A stretch of 64,000 bases of DNA, from contig JAFRYE010000018.1 in NCBI GenBank assembly GCA_017441265.1, forward strand, positions 1 to 64,000. Direction: 5' to 3'. Positions within the stretch are counted from its first letter, which is position 1, and the number at the start of each line of letters is the position of its first letter. The DNA comes from Lachnospiraceae bacterium. GTDB lineage: Bacteria > Bacillota > Clostridia > Lachnospirales > Lachnospiraceae. The translations under genes and the position numbers were made by a program. The notes under the pieces are model-generated. The model saw only the letters and a program-made list of their open reading frames with translations. It had not been told where the DNA came from and made no database searches. Shown piece after piece: positions 1-8,528 of this stretch.

Positions 1-211
1 CGTCATCATCCTCGTCATCATCCTCGTCGAGGTCGTCCTCATCGTCCTCCGAGTCATCATCCTCGTCCCAGTCGTCGCGGTCATTTTCCGAAGACGTATC
101 ACGGAATCCTACGGCGTCAGGATCGTACTCCTCGTAATCGTCGTCATCCGCAAATGTATCCTTTCCGAACTTCTCGGGATCTTCGTTCAAAATATCGTCA
201 ATTGAATCCAT
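1..211 (-). CDS. Acidic hypothetical protein, C-terminus cut by the window edge
   Basis: The reading frame starts at an ATG at 211-209, preceded by GGAGGAAAGCA, and stays open to the window edge, so about 70 N-terminal residues are seen. It begins MDSIDDILNEDPEKFGKD and soon becomes almost only Asp and Glu (DDDDYEEYD, then runs of D and E). The C-terminus is missing. Such an acidic tract is disordered and may contact basic proteins or nucleic acid, but I recognise no family. A good promoter lies upstream at 358-386, which supports expression. The GAC/GAG/GAT-rich tail makes the DNA itself a near-repeat (CATCATCCTCGT on the plus strand). Confidence 0.7.
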   Translation of the reverse strand, partial: MDSIDDILNEDPEKFGKDTFADDDDYEEYDPDAVGFRDTSSENDRDDWDEDDDSEDDEDDLDEDDDEDDD

Positions 212-357
212 TGCTTTCCTCCTGATCTTCCCGCCGGCAAAAGCCCCGCTGCGTCGATATTCCGGGGATTTCGGCTGATGCCTCGTCGGCCGTGCCGTGT
301 GACATCTGCATGCAGCCTGCATATGCAAACAATAATCGCATAGTATCACAAGGATAA

Positions 358-386
358 AGTATACCACAACTTCCCATTTGAGACAA
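358..386 (-). promoter_or_regulatory. Promoter of the acidic-protein gene
   Basis: On the minus strand the sequence reads TTGTCT, 17 bases, TATACT, a good sigma-A type promoter about 150 bases upstream of the ATG at 211. It is divergent from the promoter at 419-447. Confidence 0.6.
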
Positions 387-418
387 ACAGAATTTGTGTG
401 TAAAAAATATGAACAGCC

Positions 419-447
419 TTGCCTATTGCCTATGGAAACGCTATAAT
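419..447 (+). promoter_or_regulatory. Promoter of the VTC/DUF4956/CotH operon
   Basis: TTGCCT at 419-424, a 17-base spacer and a perfect TATAAT at 442-447. The -10 box lies within GCTATAATAGC, itself a small dyad. The first gene starts 30 bases further on, behind GGAAAGGAG. Confidence 0.75.
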
Positions 448-477
448 AGCGAAAGCTAAGGAAAGGAGTATCCGTGC

Positions 478-1200
478 ATGCTGTATAAAAATCCTTTCGC
501 GGATCTTCCGAAGCGCCATGAGATCAAAACCGTGCTCACGTATCCGCAGTACATCGAGCTTCAGTCGCGGATCGCCGGAATCATGACGCCGGATCCCCAT
601 ATGCCGGGTCCGGAAGGCTACCGCATTCAGAGCGTCTACATGGACACGCTGAAGCAGGATGCGTTCTATGAGAAGGACAGCGGCGTTGAACATCGAAACA
701 AATACCGTATCCGCGCGTACAACGGCGACGACTCCTTCCTCGTTCTGGAAAATAAGGAAAAGATCGACGACCGCATCGCCAAATCATCCGCCCGAATCAC
801 GCGGGAAGATTACGATTCCGTTCTGGCCGGCGATTTCACACCGCTTCTTAAGTACAACGACCCGCTCTGCGAAGAGGTTGTCGGGCGCAATAAGACCGGC
901 GGACTCCTGCCTAGAGTTATCATCGAATATCAGCGGCAGGCATACGTGCATCCGCTCTCGATGGTCCGGGTCACCTTCGACAGTTGCGTCAGCGCCGGCA
1001 TCAACACCTTGGACATGTTTGACCCGGACCTGATCACACGCCCGCTGTTCCCGCAGCGCGAAGTTGTTCTCGAAGTCAAATACGGCGAGTTCTACCCCAT
1101 GTATTTGAAGCAGCTTCTGCAAAACCACGGTATCAAGCTTGCCGTTTCCAAGTTTGTTCTCGGCTGCGAATACCTCAAGAAAAACTACGTGATTTTGTAA
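478..1200 (+). CDS. VTC-domain protein, probable polyphosphate polymerase
   Basis: This 240-residue soluble protein matches the VTC domain (CYTH/triphosphate-tunnel fold), whose members make inorganic polyphosphate from ATP. The expected alternating charged strands are visible: RHEIK near residue 13, KYRIRAYN near 76, LENKEKID near 90, K-S-S-A-R-I near 102, VIIEYQRQAY near 147, VTFD near 162 and VLEVKYGEFYP near 198, ending in SKF, all typical of the basic tunnel that holds phosphate chains. The ATG at 478 has GGAAAGGAG upstream. It heads an operon with a DUF4956 membrane protein (29 bases downstream) and a CotH lipoprotein, a set repeatedly found together in Clostridia. The in vivo product is inferred from the family; a role as a CYTH triphosphatase is possible but less likely in this context. 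Confidence 0.85.
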   Translation: MLYKNPFADLPKRHEIKTVLTYPQYIELQSRIAGIMTPDPHMPGPEGYRIQSVYMDTLKQDAFYEKDSGVEHRNKYRIRAYNGDDSFLVLENKEKIDDRIAKSSARITREDYDSVLAGDFTPLLKYNDPLCEEVVGRNKTGGLLPRVIIEYQRQAYVHPLSMVRVTFDSCVSAGINTLDMFDPDLITRPLFPQREVVLEVKYGEFYPMYLKQLLQNHGIKLAVSKFVLGCEYLKKNYVIL

Positions 1201-1229
1201 AATGCGCGTAACCATAAAGGAGTTTAGTT

Positions 1230-1892
1230 ATGACCGAATACGTTGACGAAATCAAAAAGCTGATGGGTCAGGCCGACTCGCTCAGCTCCACGACACCTTA
1301 TCAGATTGCCGCGTGCCTCACCTTCACGCTGATCTGCGCAGCCATCATTTACTGCGTGTACCGTTTCTTCTACCGCGGCGCGTGCTACAGCGAGAACTTC
1401 GCGGTGCTTTTGGTTATGGTCGCAGTCATCACGGCGATGATCATCCTGACGATCTCCTCCAGCGTTGCACTTTCGCTCGGAACCATCGGTGCTCTCAGTA
1501 TCATCCGCTTCCGTTCCGCGATCAAGGATCCGCTGGATGTCGGTTTCCTCTTCTGGTCCGTCGTCGTCGGTCTCACCACCGGCGCGGGAATGATCCCGTT
1601 CGCTTTGATCGGTTCCGTATTTATCGCGGTTCTCTACATTCTCATGACGCTGCTTCGCACCTCCCGCGGAACGTACCTTCTGCTGGTCCGCTACGAGGAC
1701 AAGGCTGCCGAGGAAGTTCTTAAGACGGTTCGCAACCTTCACGGCCGCATGAAGAACAAGACCACGTACAAGAACGAGACGGAGCTTACCGTACAGATCC
1801 GCTACAAGGGTCTGGACACTCCGTTCCTTGACACTCTCCGCAAGACCGACGGTGTCTCCAACGCCGTATTGGTGGAATTCACAGGAGAATGA
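1230..1892 (+). CDS. DUF4956 family membrane protein
   Basis: The protein has 220 residues, with three or four hydrophobic segments in its first 135 residues (around 28-45, 57-80 and 108-133) and a soluble C-terminal part rich in Lys/Arg and beta-strands. The signature RFRSAIKDPLDVGFLFW between the second and third segments is typical of DUF4956 proteins, which accompany VTC polyphosphate polymerases and CotH proteins. It may anchor the polymerase or form a channel for its product; this is inference from gene context. The start ATG at 1230 follows AAAGGAG. Its end precedes the CotH gene by about 90 bases. Confidence 0.85.
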   Translation: MTEYVDEIKKLMGQADSLSSTTPYQIAACLTFTLICAAIIYCVYRFFYRGACYSENFAVLLVMVAVITAMIILTISSSVALSLGTIGALSIIRFRSAIKDPLDVGFLFWSVVVGLTTGAGMIPFALIGSVFIAVLYILMTLLRTSRGTYLLLVRYEDKAAEEVLKTVRNLHGRMKNKTTYKNETELTVQIRYKGLDTPFLDTLRKTDGVSNAVLVEFTGE

Positions 1893-1981
1893 TCGGTAAG
1901 ACAACTGCAAGCGCCGGAACAACCGGTATTTCCTCGCCGCGGCAGCATACCGCGGCGATTCTCTCGGAGGACTTTTCAGCT

Positions 1982-4486
1982 ATGAAGACAGAAACCAACC
2001 GTCGCACTCCTTATGCCGCAAAGGCCCTGCTTGTTGCAGCGGCGCTTCTCACGGTCGTTCTCCTCTCGGTCGGATGCGACTCGGGCAAGAAGAACAACTC
2101 ATCCAACAATTCGAAGAATACCACACCGACGCCGACCGCGGCGATAGAGACGACTCCGAAGCCCATTGACGGCGGCAACGACGATCCGACGCCCATTCCG
2201 ACGCCGGTGGATCACAGCGGCGACACAATCGAATTCACGAATGACATGCCCGACCTCGTATTTTCCCATAACGGAAACTTCTACGACAAGGACATTCTTC
2301 TTCGGATGTACTCCCGTTTCGGCGGCACGATCTACTACACGCTCGACGGTTCCCGTCCGACGGAAACGTCCATGAAGTACAATCATGCGAACGGTATCAA
2401 CCTCTCCGCGAACCAAGGTTCCATCCCGAAGGTATGGTCCATCCGCGCCGCGATCTATCAGGAAGACGGCACCCGCACCGGCGACTTCGTTCACACCTAC
2501 ATCCTCGGTGCGCGCGTTGACTCCCGTTTCCAGACTCTCGTCTTCACGATCAACGGCGACCCCGATCAGTTGACCGAGGAGCCCGACGGTATCCTCTTCG
2601 GGACCAACTACGAAAAACGAGGCCGCGACAGCGAGCGTCCCATCTACCTGGAAGTCTTCCAGCCGGACGGCACGCAGGTCACGGCACAGCACTGCGGTGT
2701 CCGCGTATACGGTGCGTACTCCCGCCAGAACTCCCAGAAGTCCATGAAGTTCTACGCGCGCAAGAGCTACAGTCCCGAGACCGGTACCTTCTATCTGAAT
2801 TTCCTTGACCGCACAACTTCGGACGGCACACAGACGCAGGTCGTTCGATACGACAAATTCGTACTTCGCGCAAGCGGCAACGACTACCGTTTTGCGTTCA
2901 TCCGCGACGAGCTGAACCAAGTTCTTGCGGCGGATGCCGGCTTCACCGAGTACGAGAGCGTCTACCCTGCGGTCTGCTTCATCAACGGCACATACTACGG
3001 ATTCTTCTGGGTTCACGCTTCCTACTGTGACGAGTACCTCAAGAACCGCTACGGCGATTCGCCGGCGAAGGCTGCCGCAAAGGCAAGCAACGCCGAGACG
3101 TACACCGAGGGTCAGTTCGTCGTTCTCGAAGGCGGCGATGCCTTCAAGAAGGATGATGACGACGACTTCACGAACGCCTGGGCAGACTCCTACGACACCA
3201 CGTACTACAAGTTCATTGACATGGATCTGACGAACGACGCGAACTACCGCGAACTGTGCGCATGGATGGACGTTGAGGACTACCTCTCCTACATGGCTTA
3301 CAACATTTACCTGTGTAACAAGGACTGGCCGCACAACAACTACAAATGCTTCCGCTACGTTCCCGCCGAAGGCGAATCCCTTGGCGAGGGCGCATACGAC
3401 GGACGTTGGCGCTACCTGCTGCACGATATCGACTACACCTACGGACTGTACGGCCAGACCGAGGTTATGGCGACATACGATACTCTTCGCATCGTCCTGA
3501 CCGAAGGCAACGACCGTTACTCGCCGCTTCTCGACGCTCTGCTCCACCGCGAAGACTGCGTGGAATTCTTCGTCAAGAAGTCGCTGGATTACTCCAACGG
3601 CGCGCTGTCGGCGGCGAACATCACCAAGACGCTCAACGAGATGAACAGCTCCCGTGACCGTGAGATGCATTACTACTACAACTTCATCGCATCTCTCGGC
3701 GCCGAGGACGCGTCCTGGGTTGACGAGAGCCAGTTCCAAGGCCGCATTCAGGAGATCCTCGATTTCGCGGAGGCTCGTCCTTCCCGCGCACTCTCCTTCC
3801 TGCGCAGCCGCTTCGTTCTGGGCAACACGTTCCGTCTCAATGTTTCCGCTGCGGAAAATGCCCGCGTCCGCGTGAACTCCTATCTCGCTCCTGCAGGCAC
3901 CGCATTTTCCGGAGAGTATGTGGAAGACTACTCCACCGCGGTCTCGCTCCTGTGCGCTGACGGCTACACTCTCGACTACTGGGAAGTGAACGGTGAAAAG
4001 CGCACCGGCGTGACGTTGACGCTCACGAAATCCGACATCAAGGACGGCAACATCAACGTCGTTCCTCACATCAAGACGGATCCGTCCGCAACCGTCGTGG
4101 TCAGCGTGATCAGCGCCCGCGGCGACGATTACATCCTGCTCGCCAACCCGACCGCTTCGGACATCTCCGTCGCCGGCTACCGTCTCTCGGACGGCTCCAC
4201 CGCCGAGGACAAAGTTACGACGCAGGAACTCGTTCTCCCGGCGGGAACCGTGGTTCCGGCCAAAGGCACACTCCGCATCGACTGTGTGAAATCCGCGGAC
4301 GGGGAAGGCGCCAAGGCAGAGACGACGAGCGGGCTGGTATGTTCGTTCCGCCTCTCCAAGGGAGACAAATTCACATTTTCCGACGCATCCGGCAAGACAT
4401 TGCTGCAGCTCACGCTTCCGAATCTGCACACCGGCTTTGTCTACCGTCGCGATATTTACACCGGCGAGTTCCGCGAGGAGCGCTGA
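1982..4486 (+). CDS. CotH-family lipoprotein (putative protein kinase-like surface protein)
   Basis: From the ATG at 1982 (CGGAGG upstream) the product has 834 residues. The open frame extends upstream to 1889, but that start lacks a ribosome site. Residues 15-35 are a signal peptide ending in the lipobox L-S-V-G-C, followed by a Ser/Asn/Thr/Pro-rich linker. A chitobiase-like Ig module follows (GTIYYTLDGSRPT), then the CotH domain in the middle third with RVYGAYSRQNSQKSMKFY, NDYRFAFIRDELNQ and LLHDIDYTYGLYG. The C-terminal third has a repeat-like module (AGTAFSGEYVEDY) and a lamin-tail-like beta domain (ILLANPTASDISVAGYRLSD). CotH proteins resemble atypical kinases of the spore coat; here it is extracellular, tethered to the membrane. 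Its substrate is unknown. The gene is third in the VTC operon. Confidence 0.85.
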   Translation: MKTETNRRTPYAAKALLVAAALLTVVLLSVGCDSGKKNNSSNNSKNTTPTPTAAIETTPKPIDGGNDDPTPIPTPVDHSGDTIEFTNDMPDLVFSHNGNFYDKDILLRMYSRFGGTIYYTLDGSRPTETSMKYNHANGINLSANQGSIPKVWSIRAAIYQEDGTRTGDFVHTYILGARVDSRFQTLVFTINGDPDQLTEEPDGILFGTNYEKRGRDSERPIYLEVFQPDGTQVTAQHCGVRVYGAYSRQNSQKSMKFYARKSYSPETGTFYLNFLDRTTSDGTQTQVVRYDKFVLRASGNDYRFAFIRDELNQVLAADAGFTEYESVYPAVCFINGTYYGFFWVHASYCDEYLKNRYGDSPAKAAAKASNAETYTEGQFVVLEGGDAFKKDDDDDFTNAWADSYDTTYYKFIDMDLTNDANYRELCAWMDVEDYLSYMAYNIYLCNKDWPHNNYKCFRYVPAEGESLGEGAYDGRWRYLLHDIDYTYGLYGQTEVMATYDTLRIVLTEGNDRYSPLLDALLHREDCVEFFVKKSLDYSNGALSAANITKTLNEMNSSRDREMHYYYNFIASLGAEDASWVDESQFQGRIQEILDFAEARPSRALSFLRSRFVLGNTFRLNVSAAENARVRVNSYLAPAGTAFSGEYVEDYSTAVSLLCADGYTLDYWEVNGEKRTGVTLTLTKSDIKDGNINVVPHIKTDPSATVVVSVISARGDDYILLANPTASDISVAGYRLSDGSTAEDKVTTQELVLPAGTVVPAKGTLRIDCVKSADGEGAKAETTSGLVCSFRLSKGDKFTFSDASGKTLLQLTLPNLHTGFVYRRDIYTGEFREER

Positions 4487-4520
4487 CGCCGGACAGACAA
4501 TTAAACGCAAATGAAACCGC

Positions 4521-4554
4521 AAGCCGCCGAAAGCTTAGAAACTCTCGGCGGCTT
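4521..4554 (+). terminator. Inverted repeat after the CotH gene
   Basis: Arms AAGCCGCCGA (4521-4530) and TCGGCGGCTT (4545-4554) surround a 14-base loop. There is no clear U-run after the stem, so it may be a weak terminator or an RNA-processing hairpin. It sits just before the MATE gene. Confidence 0.4.
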
Positions 4555-4580
4555 AGACTGTGAAAGGGCCATATCCGATC

Positions 4581-5999
4581 ATGAATTCACCCGAACAAAC
4601 GCTTCACACGGAAAACAAAATGGGCGTCATGCCCATTCCGAAACTGCTTGTCAGCATGTCGCTTCCGATGGTCGCTTCCATGCTTGTACAGGCGCTATAC
4701 AACGTTGTGGACAGCATCTTCGTCTCCAAGTTCGACCAGGCTGCCATGACCGCCGTCACCCTCGCATTTCCCGCGCAGACGCTCCTGATCGCCTCCGCGG
4801 TCGGCACGGGCGTCGGTATCAACGCGCTTCTGTCGTACAACCTCGGCAAGAAGGATCAAAAGGGAGTCAACAACGCCGCGTCCCACGGCATCTTCATCTA
4901 CACCATCTACGCGATTGCCTTCTGCATCCTGGGCTTTACCCTCGCCGGTCCGTTCATCCGCTCCCAGTTTGCGCCGAAGGATTTTGCGGAAGATTATGAC
5001 CTCACAATGAAGACCATCGGCTACGGAAAGGACTACCTCTCCATCGTCATGGGCTGCTCGGTCGGTATGTTCTTCCAAATTCTCTTGGAGCGCCTGCTGC
5101 AGTCCACCGGCAAGACCATCTACTCGATGATCACCCAGGGAACCGGCGCCGTCGTCAACATCATTCTCGACTATGCGCTTGTGTTCGGTCACTTCGGTCT
5201 TCCCCGCATGGGCGTCAAAGGTGCCGCGATCGCGACCGTCATCGGTCAGTGTGTCGCCGCCCTGATCGCTCTTTACTTTAACCTCGCGAAAAATAAGGAA
5301 GTCAGCCTTTCGATGCGCGGGTTCCGCCTTCACGCGGCGACCGTCCGCAACATCTACAAGGTTGCCTTCCCCAGTATTCTCATGCAGGCGATCGCTTCCG
5401 TGATCACCTTCATCCTCAACAAGCTCTTGGCGGGCTTTACCATGGACGCCGTCACCGTGTTCGGAATCTATTTCCGCATTCAGAGCTTCATCTTCATGCC
5501 GGTGTTCGGTTTCAACAGCGGAATGGTTCCGATCCTCGCCTACAACTACGGCGCGCGCAGAAAGAAACGAATGCTGGAGACGCTCCGTTTAAGCTACTTC
5601 ATCGCCGCCGGCATCATGGTGGTCGGAACGATCCTCTTCTGGACAATCCCGGAGCAGCTTCTCTCGCTCTTCAGCGAGGACGCCGAATCCCTTGAGAAGC
5701 TTGTGACCTACGGCAAGCCCGCGTTCCACTACATCAGCCTCCACTTCATTGCGGCATCCTTCTCCATCATCACGATCTCCGTGTTCCAGGCTCTCGGAAA
5801 CGGCCTGTACGCGACGATCGTATCAGTCAGCCGTCAGGTGGTCATCCTCCTGCCGGTGGCATGGTTCATGGCCAAGGTTGTGAAGCGCCTCGATTTCGTG
5901 TGGCTCTCCTACCCGATTGCGGAATTTGCCTCCGCCCTGCTGTGCGCATTTTTCCTCATGCGCATCTACAGAAAGCAGATCTCGCCGCTTCCGGAATAA
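4581..5999 (+). CDS. MATE-family efflux transporter
   Basis: The predicted 472-residue protein has about twelve hydrophobic segments in two similar halves, the usual MATE length and layout. Characteristic stretches are PKLLVSMSLPMVASMLVQALYN, which begins helix 1, and FNSGMVPILAYNYGA in the second half. MATE proteins export cationic drugs and metabolites in exchange for Na+ or H+; the substrate cannot be read from sequence. I chose the ATG at 4581, with GAAAGGG about 12 bases upstream, over the GTG at 4560, which has no ribosome site. The gene follows the CotH operon on the same strand and converges on the gene ending at 6009 without an obvious terminator. Confidence 0.88.
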   Translation: MNSPEQTLHTENKMGVMPIPKLLVSMSLPMVASMLVQALYNVVDSIFVSKFDQAAMTAVTLAFPAQTLLIASAVGTGVGINALLSYNLGKKDQKGVNNAASHGIFIYTIYAIAFCILGFTLAGPFIRSQFAPKDFAEDYDLTMKTIGYGKDYLSIVMGCSVGMFFQILLERLLQSTGKTIYSMITQGTGAVVNIILDYALVFGHFGLPRMGVKGAAIATVIGQCVAALIALYFNLAKNKEVSLSMRGFRLHAATVRNIYKVAFPSILMQAIASVITFILNKLLAGFTMDAVTVFGIYFRIQSFIFMPVFGFNSGMVPILAYNYGARRKKRMLETLRLSYFIAAGIMVVGTILFWTIPEQLLSLFSEDAESLEKLVTYGKPAFHYISLHFIAASFSIITISVFQALGNGLYATIVSVSRQVVILLPVAWFMAKVVKRLDFVWLSYPIAEFASALLCAFFLMRIYRKQISPLPE

Positions 6000-6008
6000 G
6001 TCCGGTTG

Positions 6009-7514
6009 CTATTCAAGTTCAAATCGATAGATCATAACCTCGCGTTTGCCTTCGGCGTACATCTCGTTGTCCTCTGGGATTGCGGCAGTCTCAAGGTACT
6101 TCCCGCCGGCAAGCTCACATGTCCGGGACGAGGCCTTGTTCGTCGGAAGGCAAGTGATGATCAGATACGTCAGTCCGTGCTTACGCGCCTGCAGGAACAT
6201 CAACCTGCAGGCCTTTGCCGCATAATGATGCCCGCGGTACGGCTCGTCAATGTGGTAGCCGATGTTGCCGCCGATGTACAATTTGTCGCTGTGGCCGATG
6301 CGCAGATCACACCCCCCGATGACGGTTCCGTCCAAAAGGCAGATATCAAAGTGATACGCCGGAACGAACTTCCGCTCGGGCTGCGCCTCTGTCAAATGAT
6401 CCACCTTAAGAAATATCTCATCATCCCGCAGGTCATCCACCGCCAGAAAGGCAAATGCCTCGTTTTCCTCCAGCATCCGCAGTGCCTCTTTGTAATCCTG
6501 TCCGAGAATCTCCTGAACCTTCTGAAACTCATATTTCTCATGCAGCTCAGTCTGAATCTTCAGAAACGCTTTCTTTCCGTACTTTCGGATATAAAGGCTC
6601 TGCGCCTTTGCCGCGTTTGCTCCGTCATTGGACGGCACATAGAATCCTTTTTCACAGGTTTCCAGCTCGTTACATTCGTAGCAACCGTCTATGTTCTTTT
6701 CATTACAGCATTTTACGTTAGGGCAAATTCTTCCTTCGGAACATATTGCGCAGGAGCAGGTATTGTAAACTGTTCTGCAGCCGCCGCACCACGCTCCCAG
6801 GAAACAGTGGTTGCAGGACAATCCGCAGATTGCAACCGGGTCGGCACCCTTTCTTGCAAGCTTGCAAAGCCGATCCTTGATGCGCTGCATCGCTTCGATA
6901 TGCATGATCCAGTGGCGGGAAAACGGCATCTGAATCAGCCCCTTTATATCCTTCCCGCACCAGTAGTCGATCAGCCAGAATGCGTTCTCATCCTCGCTGA
7001 CGCATTTGCTTTCAATCAGTTTCTGCTTTGTCTCATCCGTGAATTTTTTCTTTAAATCCCTGTAGTGCAACTGCGATAAAATGTTGTCCGTAGATTCCTT
7101 AACAGCCTTGGCATAAAGATAAACTTCCTTCACGTTGAGTTTCTTCGAAAACTCAGCGATTGCTTCGCCCTTCAGTTCATTTCCGGTGGTGATGATCGGA
7201 GACACGGTCTTCTCAAGGAATCCTTCGCGAAACAGAATCTGCTTATCCCCGGCGATCATTTCGTGAGCCACGATATCCTCGATTCGGAAAATGTGCCATA
7301 TGGAATACGCAAGCGTCTTGCTGTGATACCCCGCAGCCCCCGCAAAAGGCATTTGATAAAACGCCTCCTCCGGATAGCCTTCAACGATCCAGGTGATCTG
7401 CTGAAATAATTCTCCCCGGAATTCTATGAGTTTCTTTATTGCCTCTTTGAATGTCGATTCTTTCGCAAGAAGCGTCTGTATTTCTATATTCTTATCCGAC
7501 CATTCCTTATTCAT
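6009..7514 (-). CDS. Three-part protein: DinB-like, Cys-rich DUF3795-like and GNAT acetyltransferase domains
   Basis: The 501-residue protein appears to be a fusion. Residues 1-190 are helical with a DinB-like pattern (YHSKTLAYSIWHIFRIEDI, with a His in a W-H-x-x-R-x-E-D context). Residues about 230-290 form a Cys-rich module (CGLSCNHCFLGAWCGGCRT and following CxxC pairs, ten or more Cys) like DUF3795 proteins, which probably bind metal. Residues 360-501 are a GNAT domain with the acetyl-CoA loop region GYHIDEPYRGHHYAAKACR. The ATG at 7514 follows AAGGAG and overlaps the stop of the upstream kinase-like gene by eight bases, so the two are coupled. The function of the whole is unknown; a modifying or resistance role is possible. 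Confidence 0.7.
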   Translation of the reverse strand: MNKEWSDKNIEIQTLLAKESTFKEAIKKLIEFRGELFQQITWIVEGYPEEAFYQMPFAGAAGYHSKTLAYSIWHIFRIEDIVAHEMIAGDKQILFREGFLEKTVSPIITTGNELKGEAIAEFSKKLNVKEVYLYAKAVKESTDNILSQLHYRDLKKKFTDETKQKLIESKCVSEDENAFWLIDYWCGKDIKGLIQMPFSRHWIMHIEAMQRIKDRLCKLARKGADPVAICGLSCNHCFLGAWCGGCRTVYNTCSCAICSEGRICPNVKCCNEKNIDGCYECNELETCEKGFYVPSNDGANAAKAQSLYIRKYGKKAFLKIQTELHEKYEFQKVQEILGQDYKEALRMLEENEAFAFLAVDDLRDDEIFLKVDHLTEAQPERKFVPAYHFDICLLDGTVIGGCDLRIGHSDKLYIGGNIGYHIDEPYRGHHYAAKACRLMFLQARKHGLTYLIITCLPTNKASSRTCELAGGKYLETAAIPEDNEMYAEGKREVMIYRFELE

Positions 7515-8007
7515 GGTTAACACTCCTTCCAATCTGCTTCTTCATTTCCCGAACTACATCACGGACGCTCTTGCTGTCCGTATCGACCACAATATCCCCA
7601 GGGCAGGGCGGCAAATGCAGCCAGTAATAGTTCGTTTCGCCTTTGTCTCCGCGCTTGTCGTGGCGCTTTTTCAATGTCTCTTCCGAGCAGGTGAGCGTGA
7701 ATGCGACGGTTTCGTAATCCTTCGCCGTAATCCCCTTAAGGATTCCTTCCCGAATCTGCGGATCCGTCAGCACGACCGATGTGAAAAAAACATATGCAAA
7801 GTCCGAATTCAGATAGTTGGAAAGGACAAAGGACATGCTTTTATCCCCGTTGCGGAGCCGGCTGTCCGTGACCGAAAACGGATGCACGCACCAGCACCAG
7901 TCCCCGTCCAGGTATGCACTGTTGTCATAGCTTTCAAAGAGCCTCTCTCCCACGGCCGTCTTGCCGACGCAGGGTGAGCCGCTGATGAGGATGAGTTTCT
8001 TGCGCAT
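7507..8007 (-). CDS. P-loop nucleotide-kinase-like protein
   Basis: The 166-residue protein starts with a clear Walker A motif, GSPCVGKT, at residues 10-17, and resembles small shikimate-kinase/adenylate-kinase-like NTPases often annotated AAA family ATPase. It has DGDW at residues 35-38 in the place of a substrate-binding aspartate, and a later C-S-E-E-T-L-K-K-R-H-D-K-R stretch resembling a lid or phosphate-binding region. Start ATG 8007 follows GGGAGG. It is cytoplasmic. It lies in a minus-strand run with two GNAT proteins, a context common for small-molecule modification genes; the substrate is not identifiable. Confidence 0.7.
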   Translation of the reverse strand: MRKKLILISGSPCVGKTAVGERLFESYDNSAYLDGDWCWCVHPFSVTDSRLRNGDKSMSFVLSNYLNSDFAYVFFTSVVLTDPQIREGILKGITAKDYETVAFTLTCSEETLKKRHDKRGDKGETNYYWLHLPPCPGDIVVDTDSKSVRDVVREMKKQIGRSVNHE

Positions 8008-8028
8008 GGCATTTCCTCCCGTCTTCGC

Positions 8029-8517
8029 TTATTTCTTTATGGAGAATCGAAACAGCGGATCTCCGTTATCTTCCGTGCCGTACTGCACCATGCCGCCCTT
8101 TTTCATGGCACGGGCAGATGCGATGTTTTCTTTATCACAGCCGCCGTGAACGCCGGAAAGCGCAAAGTCCTCCGCCGCAATCCGCAGCAGTTCCTTTACG
8201 CATTCTGTTCCGTATCCCTTGTTCCGGTATTCTTCCTCCAGGAGGATAAAGATTTCAGGCTCCGAGTGATTCCTCGTGCCGTCCAGCCCGCACCAGCCCA
8301 TGATGGTTTCGGGATGCTCCTTCCCGCACACCGCAAGGCAAAGGTGATAGATGCAGCCTTTCGTATTTCTTTCGTAGTTCCCGCGCATATAGGCGATGGC
8401 TTCCCTCGCCTCCGCATCCGAGAGCGGATGATGATCGGCGGGCCATTTCCCGGCAACCTCTGCGCAATCGTCCTCTGTGACGAAATGAAGAATCAGTTTT
8501 TCTGTTTGATAATCCAT
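8029..8517 (-). CDS. GNAT family N-acetyltransferase
   Basis: The 162-residue protein starts MDYQTEKLILHFVTEDD, a typical RimJ/RimL-like opening, and has the acetyl-CoA loop region ILLEEEYRNKGYGTECVKEL around residues 92-111. The C-terminal ALSGVHGGCDKENIASARAM resembles the N-S-x-x-A/S-motif helix of this subfamily. I chose the ATG at 8517 because GAGGAG sits eight bases upstream; the frame opens further up but inside the preceding gene. It acetylates an amine (protein N-terminus, amino sugar or antibiotic); the acceptor is unknown. The gap to the upstream gene is eleven bases. Confidence 0.8.
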   Translation of the reverse strand: MDYQTEKLILHFVTEDDCAEVAGKWPADHHPLSDAEAREAIAYMRGNYERNTKGCIYHLCLAVCGKEHPETIMGWCGLDGTRNHSEPEIFILLEEEYRNKGYGTECVKELLRIAAEDFALSGVHGGCDKENIASARAMKKGGMVQYGTEDNGDPLFRFSIKK

Positions 8518-8528
8518 CCGATTTCTCC

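Noticed and set aside
1..70. Simple CATCATCCTCGT repeat at the window start, as a possible satellite or CRISPR
   Set aside because: It is the reverse of an Asp/Glu codon run in a coding frame; no constant repeat-spacer pattern is present.
2099..4522. 807-codon open frame antisense to the CotH gene
   Set aside because: It mirrors the high-GC third positions of CotH, has no ribosome site and no recognisable protein motif; the sense frame has a lipobox and clear domains.
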